64,000 bases of DNA from the NCBI RefSeq assembly GCF_900114165.1, contig NZ_FOSB01000007.1:124001-188000 (forward strand), in the 5' to 3' direction. The stretch's first letter is position 1; each line of letters opens with the position of its first letter. Position numbers and translations under genes: made by a program. Of the stretch, positions 28,084 through 36,604 are shown piece after piece. Origin of the DNA: Halobacillus dabanensis (lineage in GTDB: Bacteria > Bacillota > Bacilli > Bacillales > Halobacillaceae). The notes beneath the pieces are model-generated. The model was not told where the DNA came from. It worked only from the letters and a program-made list of their open reading frames with translations, and made no database searches.

Positions 28084-29775
28084 TTGAGAAAACATCTATT
28101 GGTACTGCTTACCTTGATGTTCGTTTTTTTCTTAGCCGCATGTAGTGGTGGGGGAGATAGCGAAACATCCACAGACACAAGCGAAGATAATACGAGTGAA
28201 AGTACAACAGAAGATTCTTCTGAAGGGGAAGCTTCCGGGAATCAAGAAATAACTGTCACAGCAAAAAGTGAGATTCCTAGTATGGATCCGTCCCTGATCA
28301 CCGATTCTGTCGGTTTCCAATGGGCAGGGGAAACATATGAAGGCCTTTACCGCCTGGATGAAAACAGCCAGCTTGTCGACGGTATGGCTGAAAGCTCTGA
28401 AGTAAGTGAGGATGGACTTACATGGACATTCAAACTACGTGATGCAGAATGGTCTAATGGAGACCCGGTAACTGCACACGATTTCGTATATGCATGGAGA
28501 AGAGCAGTGGATCCGGACGTTGGATCTGAGTACGGCCCTTATTTCCTTGGGGGAATCATTAAAAATGCTACAGAAATCAGCAATGGAGAAGCTGAACTGG
28601 AAGAACTCGGGGCAACTGCGAAGGATGATAAAACATTAGTAGTAGAACTTGAGAAACCAGTTCCTTACTTTAAGTCCATGACTGTATTTATCACGTTCAT
28701 GCCGTTGAACCAGGATTATGTAGAGGAACAAGGCGATAAATTCGCAACAGAAGCGGAATATACAATTTCCAATGGTCCTTTCCATATGACAGAGTGGAAT
28801 CATGGAGAAGGCTGGACTGTGGAGAAAAGCGATACTTATTGGGATTCGGACACCGTTCAATTAGAAACAATCAATGCAAAGGTAATCAAAGAAGTGTCTA
28901 CTGGTGTTAACTTGTATGAAACTGGAGATCTTGATCAAACAGAACTGAATGCAGAGTTCGTCGATCAATATCGTTCTAACGAAGCATTCAACGTTGCTGA
29001 AAAACCATACCTATACTTCTTTAAGTTCAATCAAGACAATAACGAGGCATTAGCAAATGTGGATGCACGTAAAGCAATTTCTTATGCCATCGACCGCCAA
29101 TCACTAACAAACGCTATCTTAAACGATGGGTCTGTACCGGCTGAAGGGTACGTACCATCCAACTTCGTTTCTATGCCGGATAGTGAAGAAGATTTCCGTG
29201 AGGCTCAAGGACCTCTGGTCGAGTACAACGAAGAAAAAGCAAAAGAGCACTGGAGCAAAGCACTGGAAGCTCTTGGCACAGACACGGTTGAAATCGAACT
29301 TCTCGGGGATGATACAGGAACCTCTAAAGATGTTCTAGCTTACTATAAGAACCAATTAGAAACTACGCTTGACGGATTGACGATCAATTTGCTAGAAGTG
29401 CCATTCAAAGAGCGCGTTCGTCGGGACAATGAAGCGGAATTCGAAATGGAAGCTGCCACATGGGGACCTGACTATGTCGATCCGAACACATATTTGAACA
29501 TGTATTTGACTGATGGTCAAAACAATAGAATGGGTTACTCCAACGAAGAATATGATGCTTTGATTGAAAAAGCAAATGGGGAGTATGCTCAAGACCCAGA
29601 GAAACGTTTCGAAACGTTCCTGGAAGCAGAAAGAGTTCTTCTTGAAGAAGATGCTGCTGTAGCACCTATTTACCAGGATGCAAAAGCCCAGCTTTTCCGT
29701 CCATCAATCAAAGGTGTATTCACAACTGCTACCGGTCCAGAGTTTGAATTCAAATGGGCTTATGTAGAAGAATAA
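28084..29775 (+). CDS. Peptide ABC transporter substrate-binding lipoprotein (OppA-like), orphan
   Basis: 563 aa. A lipoprotein signal with lipobox LAAC (Cys20) is followed by a linker made almost only of Ser, Thr, Asp and Glu (about 21-55), then the SBP_bac_5 domain with LTWTFKLRDAEWSNGDPVTAHDF near residue 120. Binds oligopeptides outside the membrane for import. No Opp permease or ATPase gene is in the window, so it must use components encoded elsewhere. The very acidic linker fits a halophile. TTG start with GGGGGAG upstream. Confidence 0.92.
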   Translation: MRKHLLVLLTLMFVFFLAACSGGGDSETSTDTSEDNTSESTTEDSSEGEASGNQEITVTAKSEIPSMDPSLITDSVGFQWAGETYEGLYRLDENSQLVDGMAESSEVSEDGLTWTFKLRDAEWSNGDPVTAHDFVYAWRRAVDPDVGSEYGPYFLGGIIKNATEISNGEAELEELGATAKDDKTLVVELEKPVPYFKSMTVFITFMPLNQDYVEEQGDKFATEAEYTISNGPFHMTEWNHGEGWTVEKSDTYWDSDTVQLETINAKVIKEVSTGVNLYETGDLDQTELNAEFVDQYRSNEAFNVAEKPYLYFFKFNQDNNEALANVDARKAISYAIDRQSLTNAILNDGSVPAEGYVPSNFVSMPDSEEDFREAQGPLVEYNEEKAKEHWSKALEALGTDTVEIELLGDDTGTSKDVLAYYKNQLETTLDGLTINLLEVPFKERVRRDNEAEFEMEAATWGPDYVDPNTYLNMYLTDGQNNRMGYSNEEYDALIEKANGEYAQDPEKRFETFLEAERVLLEEDAAVAPIYQDAKAQLFRPSIKGVFTTATGPEFEFKWAYVEE

Positions 29776-29789
29776 TTAGATAGGTAGAC

Positions 29790-29823
29790 AACGGCAGGAG
29801 AATCTTTCTCCTGCCGTTTTTTT
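29790..29823 (+). terminator. Terminator of the oppA-like gene
   Basis: Arms ACGGCAGGAGA and TCTCCTGCCGT, then seven T. Confidence 0.9.
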
Positions 29824-29902
29824 ACAGCATTTCTCTTGATATTTCCCTCAATTTCACGATATAGTCTTTGAAGATATGAAAATCGGAAAGGGGGCGGCGG
29901 GT

Positions 29903-30538
29903 GTGAAACGACGATTGTATTACCGGGCGATGTATTATACAGTGGGAATCATCATAATGACTTTGGGAATTGCTCTGACGATCCAGTCCACTCTTGGTAC
30001 ATCGCCCTTTGATGCCCTCCTTGTCGGTCTCCATCGGACATTTGGCTTGACGATCGGCAGTTGGGAAATTGTTGTCGGTTTCAGCATGATCGTTTTCAAT
30101 GCAATTGCAGAACGTAGACGACCAGAATTACTGGCACTTGCCACCTCTCTTTTAACAGGGATTGGCATTGACTTCTGGGTGTTCACGATTCGGGAAACCG
30201 TCCACCCGGATGTATTTTGGTCACAAATGATTTGTCTCCTCGCTGGTATGGTCATTGCCGGATTCGGTATTGCCTTCAATTTACAGGCTGACTTCGCCCC
30301 GAATCCGTTTGATCGTATGATGCTCGTTGTCAGTAAAATGACAGGCTGGAATGTGTCGATCTCGAGAGCCCTGATTAGCATTCTCCTTGTAATTCTAGCC
30401 TTTTTATTCGGAGGAGCAATCGGGATAGGGACCATTATCATCACCCTTCTCAGTGGCCCTCTGATTCATTCGTTTATGCTGCAGATAGAAAAGGTGGACC
30501 GCCGAATACAGCCAATCCCTGAAAGTGCCCAAATGTAA
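29903..30538 (+). CDS. YczE/YitT-type membrane protein
   Basis: A membrane protein with five or six helices. The GTSPFDALLVGLHRTFG and APNPFDRMMLVVSKMTG segments form an internal repeat typical of the YczE family. I prefer GTG at 29903 because AAAGGGGG lies upstream; an ATG at 29876 in the same frame lacks a good site. In B. subtilis YczE affects bacillomycin/surfactin-type production, but a general function is unknown. Confidence 0.78.
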   Translation: MKRRLYYRAMYYTVGIIIMTLGIALTIQSTLGTSPFDALLVGLHRTFGLTIGSWEIVVGFSMIVFNAIAERRRPELLALATSLLTGIGIDFWVFTIRETVHPDVFWSQMICLLAGMVIAGFGIAFNLQADFAPNPFDRMMLVVSKMTGWNVSISRALISILLVILAFLFGGAIGIGTIIITLLSGPLIHSFMLQIEKVDRRIQPIPESAQM

Positions 30539-30550
30539 GGAAACAGCGAA

Positions 30551-30593
30551 AAGAGGTGGAATCACAAACGTGACTCTACCTCGTTTATTTTTA
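30551..30593 (+). terminator. Terminator after the YczE-like gene
   Basis: Arms GAGGTGGAATCA and TGACTCTACCTC with two mismatches, then GTTTATTTTTA. It overlaps the hmp stop codon on the other strand. Confidence 0.55.
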
Positions 30594-31811
30594 TAACACC
30601 CCTTGAGGTCCAAAAAACTCATAATGGATCCTTTCTTTTGGAACTGCCCATTCTAGAAGCATATGATTAACAGCTCTCATAAATCCTTCTGGTCCACAGA
30701 AATAAAACTCTGCGTTATCAGGGGCCACGGTCTTGAGCCATTCAAGGGTAATATAACCTTCTCTTGCATATAGTCCCTGTTTTGTATCTTCCTCACTCGG
30801 CATTTCATAAATGAGGTGAGCTGTCCCCGGCTGTGCTTCTTCTATCTCCTTTTTAAACGCATGTACACTGCCATTGCGCGCTGCATGAATGAAGTGAACC
30901 TTTCTCTCCGGTTGTTTTTCCTGAGCATAACGCCACATACTCAGCATAGGCGTCAATCCTACACCACCACTGATCAAGACAACTGGACGATGAGTATGGT
31001 CATCCAAGTGAAAGTCCCCAGCTGGAGCACTTACAGGAATAGAATCACCTGCTTTTACTTTATCATACAGCCAGGAAGATACTATACCATCCGGTTTCCC
31101 CACAGGTCCATGTTCCCTTTTCACACTAATTCTGTAATAAGGCTTTCCTGGAGCATCTGAAAGGCTGTATTGTCTCAAGTGGTCATAAGATTCTCCAGGG
31201 ATCTCTGCCTTAATCGTCAAGTACTGACCGGGTTTATAAACTGGCAGTTCCCCGCCATCTTTCGGCTCAAGATAAAAAGAGGTAATTTCATCACTCTCTT
31301 CTACCTTATCTGTTACTTTAAATAGACGGTACCCCGTCCAGCCTCCTTTTTGCTGCTCTGCTTGTTGATACATCCCCTTTTCGACACCGATAAAGGCATC
31401 AGCAATGACACCGTAAGCATTGCCCCAGGCGGTTATAATATCGTCTGTAGCTGCATCTCCCAGCACTTCTTTAATTGCCTTTAGCAAATACTCTCCAACG
31501 ATTGGGTAATGTTCTGGCTGTACATTTAAACTGCGGTGTTTTTCTGCAATTTGCTTTACTCGTGGCAGAATCACTTCCAGCTGATCAATATACTGTGCAG
31601 CCGCATAAACCGTATTCGCTAGCGCTCTCGGTTGATCACCAGCACGCTGGTGTGTTTGGTTGAAGATATTTTTCAATTCAGGATGATCTTCAAATAAACG
31701 CTGATAAAAATGAGTCGTGATGGCTTCTCCATGCTTCTCTAAGACTGGTACTGTCGCTTTTACCGTTTCAATTGTTTTCTTATCGAGTGTTTCAGTAGTC
31801 TGGGTAGACAT
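30591..31811 (-). CDS. hmp: Flavohemoprotein, nitric oxide dioxygenase
   Basis: Converts NO and O2 to nitrate using NAD(P)H. 406 aa. Globin domain 1-140 with Tyr36 (FYQRLF) and proximal His92 (AEKHRSLNV), then an FAD-binding domain ([10 protein letters not shown] near 205) and an NAD-binding domain ([24 protein letters not shown]). Start ATG at 31811 with AAGGAG 8 nt upstream. Divergent from nsrR, with an NsrR-like operator in its promoter. Confidence 0.96.
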   Translation of the reverse strand: MSTQTTETLDKKTIETVKATVPVLEKHGEAITTHFYQRLFEDHPELKNIFNQTHQRAGDQPRALANTVYAAAQYIDQLEVILPRVKQIAEKHRSLNVQPEHYPIVGEYLLKAIKEVLGDAATDDIITAWGNAYGVIADAFIGVEKGMYQQAEQQKGGWTGYRLFKVTDKVEESDEITSFYLEPKDGGELPVYKPGQYLTIKAEIPGESYDHLRQYSLSDAPGKPYYRISVKREHGPVGKPDGIVSSWLYDKVKAGDSIPVSAPAGDFHLDDHTHRPVVLISGGVGLTPMLSMWRYAQEKQPERKVHFIHAARNGSVHAFKKEIEEAQPGTAHLIYEMPSEEDTKQGLYAREGYITLEWLKTVAPDNAEFYFCGPEGFMRAVNHMLLEWAVPKERIHYEFFGPQGVL

Positions 31812-31829
31812 CCTCAAAACTCCTTTATT

Positions 31830-31881
31830 GATGTATTTTATATACATCTTTATTATAGGGAATGGAGACTTATAAAAGCAA
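31830..31881 (-). promoter_or_regulatory. hmp promoter with NsrR operator
   Basis: On the minus strand TTGCTT (31881-31876), 18 bp, TATAAT (31857-31852). Directly downstream, over the expected start of transcription, is a perfect palindrome, GATGTAT-N5-ATACATC (31830-31848), which has the form of Bacillus NsrR operators. Binding there would block hmp until NO damages the NsrR cluster. Confidence 0.75.
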
Positions 31882-31987
31882 TATTATAAATACACCTTTT
31901 GTGACAAAAACGGAAACATTCTCCACTTAAGACAGACTGGTTGGTTTATGATAAGATAGAAAAAAACAAGAATGAGGGTTAGCTTTC

Positions 31988-32425
31988 ATGCGACTGAAGA
32001 AATATACAGATTATGCCTTGAGAGTTCTGATTTTTACAGCGTCCAAACGTGAAGGAGAGCTTGCCAACAAAAAGGAAATCTCTGAAGTATTCCATATTTC
32101 CGAAAACCATTTAGGAAAAATCATTCATGAATTGAACAAGTTGGAGTTGATCGATACTATACGTGGCCGTTCAGGCGGAATTAGATTGGCTAAAGACCCG
32201 GAGGAAATTAATTTGGGCAGTGTAGTCCGATCTATGGAAGATGATTTCCACTTACTAGAATGCTTTGACTGCGCCACGAACTATTGCGTCATCACTCCTG
32301 CCTGTAAGCTGAAGGGTGTATTACACGAAGCCTTACGAGCATTTTGGGAAGTATTAGATAAATATACACTCGACGACCTGTTAACAAACAAACAAGAGCT
32401 TAGAGATTTAATGGGCTTGAAATAA
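31988..32425 (+). CDS. nsrR: Nitric oxide-sensing repressor NsrR (Rrf2 family)
   Basis: 145 aa. Winged helix with ISENHLGKIIHELNKL and the wing RGRSGGIRLA. Cluster cysteines Cys92, Cys100 and Cys106 (ECFDCATNYCVITPAC) match the [4Fe-4S] ligands known for B. subtilis NsrR, with one extra Cys95. It senses NO and de-represses hmp next door. Confidence 0.93.
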   Translation: MRLKKYTDYALRVLIFTASKREGELANKKEISEVFHISENHLGKIIHELNKLELIDTIRGRSGGIRLAKDPEEINLGSVVRSMEDDFHLLECFDCATNYCVITPACKLKGVLHEALRAFWEVLDKYTLDDLLTNKQELRDLMGLK

Positions 32426-32430
32426 AAAAT

Positions 32431-32476
32431 CCCGGGTGCTTTTCGCTTTGCCAAGAAAAGCATCCGGGGTTTTTTA
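32431..32476 (+). terminator. nsrR terminator
   Basis: Arms CCCGGGTGCTTTT and AAAAGCATCCGGGG, followed by TTTTTT. Confidence 0.85.
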
Positions 32477-32500
32477 TTATATGAAATCATTGCATATTAA

Positions 32501-32809
32501 ATATTGGAAGTATTCTTGAAGACTTGATTTCGAGATGTTTGTGGGTGCTTTGGGGGCTACGGGAAACGGTTCGCCCCTTACCTATATGTGTTTCTCGAAA
32601 TCACGAGTTCAAAACTGCCCTATGTGGCGGAAGAATCAAGCTTTAACGTCGTAGTTATAACATTTACAGCACCCAAAAGCTCCTCTCCTGTGAAGGTAGT
32701 TTCTAGCAACTCTCTATCGTATGGTGGGCGGGAAAGCGAGCCGTTTTCCCACCCACCATCCTCTCAAACAAAAGTCTCGAAACTATGTCTTCAAGAACAG
32801 GGAGCTTTA
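32501..32809 (-). mobile_element. MITE-like element, copy 4 (short form)
   Basis: About 309 bp between nsrR and rpsR. The left edge reads GGAAGTATTCTTGAAGAC then TGATTTCGAGAT. The right edge in reverse complement reads AAAGCTCCCTGTTCTTGAAG then TAGTTTCGAGAC. The two ends are thus an imperfect inverted repeat of about 25 bp. The interior is mostly unlike the other copies, apart from GGTGGGCGGG/CCCACCCACC at 32722-32758. No ORF of substance. Confidence 0.65.
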
Positions 32810-32827
32810 GTGGGGGAGTAGACATAA

Positions 32828-32866
32828 AAAACCCTTGATAGCTCCTAAGAAGCCATCAAGGGTTTT
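32828..32866 (-). terminator. Terminator of rpsF-ssb-rpsR
   Basis: Arms AAAACCCTTGATAGCT and AAGCCATCAAGGGTTTT, followed on the minus strand by a T run, 14 bp after the rpsR stop. Confidence 0.8.
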
Positions 32867-32879
32867 GTCGACGCTACTA

Positions 32880-33107
32880 TTACTCTGTAGTGTAAGGAAG
32901 TAGGGCCATTTGACGAGCGCGTTTGATCGCTTTCGTCAATTTACGCTGATATTTTGCAGAAGTTCCTGTTACTCGACGAGGAAGAATTTTTCCACGGTCA
33001 GAGACGAAACGTTTTAGCAAATCAACATCTTTAAAGTCGATGTGTGTGATTCCGTTAGCTGTGAAGAAACACACCTTTTTACGTTTTCCGCGTCCACGAC
33101 GTGCCAT
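32880..33107 (-). CDS. rpsR: 30S ribosomal protein S18
   Basis: 75 aa, ending [18 protein letters not shown], with the [25 protein letters not shown] family core in place. Third gene of the rpsF-ssb-rpsR operon. S18 pairs with S6 on the 30S platform. Confidence 0.97.
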   Translation of the reverse strand: MARRGRGKRKKVCFFTANGITHIDFKDVDLLKRFVSDRGKILPRRVTGTSAKYQRKLTKAIKRARQMALLPYTTE

Positions 33108-33128
33108 GTAGCATTCACTCCTTCCTAT

Positions 33129-33617
33129 TTAGAATGGTAAATCATCATCTGATATATCGATTGGCTCCCCATTATCTGCGAATGGGTCGTCATTTCGTTG
33201 GTTGTTGTTATTAGAACCGAAGTTGTTTCCTGATGGTTGTTGATTCTGATTTGGCTGGTATCCTGAACCTCCACGGTTTCCTCCGCCTTGGGAAGCACCT
33301 TTGGACTCTAGGAATTGGACGCTATCTGCAACAACTTCTGTTACAAATACACGCTTGCCTTCTTGGTTATCAAAGCTGCGGGACTGTAAGCGTCCGTCGA
33401 CTCCGACGAGGCTTCCTTTACTCATAAAGTTAGCTAAGTTCTCAGCCGCTCTTCTCCAAACAACACAGTTAAGGAAATCAGCATCGCGATCTCCTGAGTT
33501 ACTTGAAAAAGGACGGTTCACGGCAATTGTGAAGTTGGCGACAGCTACTCCATTTGGCGTATAGCGTAAATCAGGATCCTTCGTCAATCTGCCGACTAAA
33601 ACGACACGATTTAACAT
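33129..33617 (-). CDS. ssb: Single-stranded DNA-binding protein
   Basis: 162 aa from ATG at 33617 ([20 protein letters not shown]), with GGGGTGG upstream. OB-fold 1-110, a Gly/Gln/Asn-rich linker, and the acidic tip ISDDDLPF that recruits replication partners. Co-transcribed with rpsF and rpsR. Confidence 0.96.
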   Translation of the reverse strand: MLNRVVLVGRLTKDPDLRYTPNGVAVANFTIAVNRPFSSNSGDRDADFLNCVVWRRAAENLANFMSKGSLVGVDGRLQSRSFDNQEGKRVFVTEVVADSVQFLESKGASQGGGNRGGSGYQPNQNQQPSGNNFGSNNNNQRNDDPFADNGEPIDISDDDLPF

Positions 33618-33629
33618 CAGAACCACCCC

Positions 33630-33923
33630 TTATTTGTCATCTTCGCGTACAGCGATGTGGCGGATAATATCATCCGTGAACTTCGCTTGACGGTCGAATT
33701 CATTGATCGCGTCACGTGTACCTGTGAAGTCGATCGTTACATAGATCCCATCACGGTAGTCGTTAATTTCGTAAGCAAGACGACGCTTGCCAACTTCTTT
33801 AACTTCTTCGATCTCCGCTCCGTTATCTGTAAGGATTTTGCTGAAACGATCTTTGACAGATGTTTTGGCTTCCTCCTCGATGTCTGGGCGGATGATATAC
33901 ATGATTTCGTATTTTCTACTCAT
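33630..33923 (-). CDS. rpsF: 30S ribosomal protein S6
   Basis: 97 aa, [18 protein letters not shown] start and [14 protein letters not shown] core. First gene of the operon. It has a structured leader upstream. Confidence 0.97.
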   Translation of the reverse strand: MSRKYEIMYIIRPDIEEEAKTSVKDRFSKILTDNGAEIEEVKEVGKRRLAYEINDYRDGIYVTIDFTGTRDAINEFDRQAKFTDDIIRHIAVREDDK

Positions 33924-33951
33924 CCGTTTTCACCTCCTTATGGACTTGACG

Positions 33952-33998
33952 GCTCCTTTTTTATCAAAAGGAGCAAGGAGTAATTCGTTTAATTACTC
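33952..33998 (-). promoter_or_regulatory. Structured rpsF leader (possible S6:S18 autoregulatory RNA)
   Basis: The transcript can form two hairpins before the rpsF ribosome-binding site: GAGTAATT/AATTACTC (33998-33978) and GCTCCTTTT/AAAAGGAGC (33974-33952). A CCG lies directly after the second stem. Bacterial rpsF leaders bound by S6:S18 carry a CCG next to a stem, so this is a plausible member; the fold was not computed. Confidence 0.45.
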
Positions 33999-34008
33999 AC
34001 AATAAAGT

Positions 34009-34037
34009 ATTGTATCAAACTTGTCCAAGATTTACAA
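34009..34037 (-). promoter_or_regulatory. rpsF operon promoter
   Basis: On the minus strand TTGTAA, 17 bp, TACAAT, just upstream of the leader hairpins. Confidence 0.6.
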
Positions 34038-34062
34038 CCTTTTAAACGGAAGGATCCTTCGC

Positions 34063-35160
34063 TTATACGTTGAAACGGAAATGGATGACATCTCCATCTC
34101 GTACCAAATACTCTTTACCTTCTAAACGGACACGCCCGCGATCTCGAGCTACCCCCATGGAACCAGCATCAACGAGGTCATCATAAGAAACTGTCTCTGC
34201 ACGGATGAACCCTCGCTCAAAATCAGTATGAATGATACCGGCAGCTTGTGGAGCGGTCATACCTTCTTTGAATGTCCAGGCCCGCACTTCCTGCTCACCA
34301 GCAGTGAAGTATGTGGCGAGACCCAATAAATTGTATGTTGCTTTGATTAGTTGATCGAGACCGGACTCTTCAATTCCTAAATCCTCAAGGAATTCATCTT
34401 TTTCATCTCCCTCAAGCTCAGCAATTTCAGATTCGATTTTCGCACAAACAACAATCACTTCCGCGTTTTCCTGTGCTGCGAATTCACGAATTTGTTTCAC
34501 TTTATCGTTATCCGCTTCACCGATTTCATCTTCACTGACATTAGCGACATAGAGGATCGGCTTTGAAGTCAATAAATGGAGACCTTTGACGATTTTCTGT
34601 TGATCACTGCTGAACTCAACGGCACGCGCTGGGGTTTCTTCTTCCAATGCTTCCTTCAGTTTTTCAAGGACCGCATACTCTGCAACAGCTTCTTTATCTT
34701 TTTGACGGGCCATTTTAGCGACACGATCCATCCGCTTTGAGACGGTTTCAAGGTCGGCTAGAATAAGCTCCAGGTTGATGGTTTCAATATCAGTTATCGG
34801 GTCGACTTGACCGGAAACGTGGGTGATATTTTCATCTTCGAAAGCACGGACCACGTGACAGATTGCATCCACTTGGCGTATATGGGATAAAAACTGGTTC
34901 CCAAGTCCTTCGCCTTTACTAGCGCCTTTGACGATTCCTGCGATATCTGTAAATTCAAATGCTGTCGGGACTGTTTTCTTCGGGTTCACAAGCTCAGTCA
35001 ACTTTTCTAGTCTACTATCCGGAACTTCCACGATCCCGACGTTCGGATCGATTGTGGCGAACGGATAGTTGGCAGACAAAGCGCCTGCTTGTGTAATTGC
35101 GTTAAATAGCGTAGATTTCCCTACGTTCGGCAAACCTACGATTCCTGCTGTTAGTGCCAT
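34063..35160 (-). CDS. ychF: Redox-regulated ATPase/GTPase YchF
   Basis: A ribosome-associated Obg-family P-loop ATPase, 365 aa. G1 is GLPNVGKST (8-16), followed by the DIAGIVKGAS G3-type motif, a helical coiled-coil insertion (about 130-200) and a C-terminal TGS domain ending LVRDGDVIHFRFNV. It carries its usual unusual G4. Located between rpsF and the mscS operon as in other Bacillaceae. Confidence 0.96.
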   Translation of the reverse strand: MALTAGIVGLPNVGKSTLFNAITQAGALSANYPFATIDPNVGIVEVPDSRLEKLTELVNPKKTVPTAFEFTDIAGIVKGASKGEGLGNQFLSHIRQVDAICHVVRAFEDENITHVSGQVDPITDIETINLELILADLETVSKRMDRVAKMARQKDKEAVAEYAVLEKLKEALEEETPARAVEFSSDQQKIVKGLHLLTSKPILYVANVSEDEIGEADNDKVKQIREFAAQENAEVIVVCAKIESEIAELEGDEKDEFLEDLGIEESGLDQLIKATYNLLGLATYFTAGEQEVRAWTFKEGMTAPQAAGIIHTDFERGFIRAETVSYDDLVDAGSMGVARDRGRVRLEGKEYLVRDGDVIHFRFNV

Positions 35161-35251
35161 ATGAGACTTTCACTCCTTAAGGATTTACATACATGCATGT
35201 TAGTCCACTTAATTATAGATTCTGTACTTAAAAATAACAACCTATGCAAAA

Positions 35252-35333
35252 AGGAGAAAGCATCTGCTTTTTCTCCTAAAAAACTCCTTTTTCTACATTA
35301 ACAAATTCAATAGTTATTGAAAAAAAGGAGAAA
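35252..35333. repeat. Nested CTCCTTTTTC hairpins upstream of ychF
   Basis: AGGAGAAAGCA (35252-35262) pairs with TGCTTTTTCTCCT (35265-35277). CTCCTTTTT (from 35284) can pair with AAAAAGGAG (to 35333). On the minus strand the first hairpin is followed by TTTTT, so it may be a second terminator before ychF or an attenuator in its leader. Confidence 0.4.
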
Positions 35334-35389
35334 AACATTAATTTTATTACATTTTTCTAATGATTTTCTTTAGTATCAATACGAGTTCA

Positions 35390-35424
35390 AGAGAAAAAAT
35401 CCCCTTCCAATATATTAGAAGGGG
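35390..35424 (-). terminator. Terminator of the ykvI-mscS-DUF951 operon
   Basis: Arms CCCCTTC (35401-35407) and GAAGGGG (35418-35424), with a T-rich tract on the minus strand. Confidence 0.65.
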
Positions 35425-35430
35425 AAGGGG

Positions 35431-35625
35431 TTATTCGCTTGTTTCAAGCACTTTCTTCATTTTTGTTTCAAACTTGCGGCGAGGGACCAGTACACTATGT
35501 CCGCAACCTTCACATTTAATTCGGATATCTGCGCCCATTCGGATGATTTTCCAACGGTTCTCTCCGCAAGGGTGAGGTTTTTTCATTTGAACCACATCGT
35601 TCAGTTCATAAGATTTTTCAGCCAT
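35431..35625 (-). CDS. yyzM: DUF951 protein (YyzM)
   Basis: 64 aa. The pattern MKKPHPCGENRW...IKCEGCGHSVLVPRRKFE has two cysteine knuckles (Cys20 and CxxC at about 38-41), suggesting a small RNA- or metal-binding protein. Function unknown. Overlaps the mscS stop by one base. Confidence 0.88.
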   Translation of the reverse strand: MAEKSYELNDVVQMKKPHPCGENRWKIIRMGADIRIKCEGCGHSVLVPRRKFETKMKKVLETSE

Positions 35626-36557
35626 CAGGAAGCCCCTCCTTGTTTTTCGTCATTAACTTCAACGTTCGCAGCTTCATCACGTGAGTACATAACCATGCGT
35701 GGAAATGGAATTTCAATTCCTTCTGCATCCAGCCTGTTTTTCACTTCTTTCCTTATCACCCGTGCCATCGCCCAGTGCTCCATAGGAGGCACTTCGCAAA
35801 TAATACGCATGACTACATCCGATGCACCGAGAGTTTGAATCCCCAGCAATTCTGGAACATTCAACATCGACTCATATCGTGCTGGAAGCTCTTGGAGCAG
35901 TTCAGAGATGACTTTTTCCGCCGCATCTATATCTTCCTCATAAGCGATGCTTACATCAACGAAAGCAACACTATTATGCATGGAGAAATTCGTCACTTGG
36001 GTCACATTCCCATTCGGAAGGATGTGTACCTCGCCTGTCCATGCTTTCACTTTTGTTGTCCTAAGGCCCACTTCTTCGACGAAGCCTTCTACACCGGATG
36101 TTTGGATATAATCCCCCACGGAAAATTGATCTTCAAAGATAATGAAAAAACCGGAAATGATATCACGTACGAGGTTCTGTGCCCCGAAACCGATCGCAAG
36201 ACCAGCGACACCAGCCCCTGCCAGCAATGCGCCTACTTCGAAGTTGAATGTTTCTAAAATCATAATAAAGGCCATAAAGTACACGACATAAGTCAGCGTA
36301 TTAAGGACTAGCTTATTGAGTGTCGCTTCCCGGCGTTGTGTGATTCGAAAAGGTCCTCTTCTTTTATTGGCGAAAAATTGGGTGATCACCCGTCTTGCAA
36401 TTCGAATGATGAGAAAAGAGACCAATAAAATGAGAACAATCCGGATCGCTCCACCAGCCACCTGGAACCACAACTCTGGATCTACCACATATTCCACGAT
36501 TTCGTCCCATTTAGTTTTCGCTTCCTCTACAGCGTTGTTTGTAGCATCGGTCACCAC
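35625..36557 (-). CDS. Small-conductance mechanosensitive channel (MscS family)
   Basis: Releases solutes when membrane tension rises on osmotic downshock. 310 aa. Three N-terminal helices; the pore helix is GALLAGAGVAGLAIGFGAQ (about 105-125), followed by the beta domain (QFSVGDYIQTSGVEGFVEEVG, GEVHILPNGNV). Start GTG at 36557; a second GTG follows directly and fits the AGGAGG spacing slightly better. Confidence 0.93.
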   Translation of the reverse strand: MVTDATNNAVEEAKTKWDEIVEYVVDPELWFQVAGGAIRIVLILLVSFLIIRIARRVITQFFANKRRGPFRITQRREATLNKLVLNTLTYVVYFMAFIMILETFNFEVGALLAGAGVAGLAIGFGAQNLVRDIISGFFIIFEDQFSVGDYIQTSGVEGFVEEVGLRTTKVKAWTGEVHILPNGNVTQVTNFSMHNSVAFVDVSIAYEEDIDAAEKVISELLQELPARYESMLNVPELLGIQTLGASDVVMRIICEVPPMEHWAMARVIRKEVKNRLDAEGIEIPFPRMVMYSRDEAANVEVNDEKQGGAS

Positions 36558-36604
36558 TTTCCCTCCTGTACGACTATGAATATGATAATCATTTTAACAG
36601 GTTT

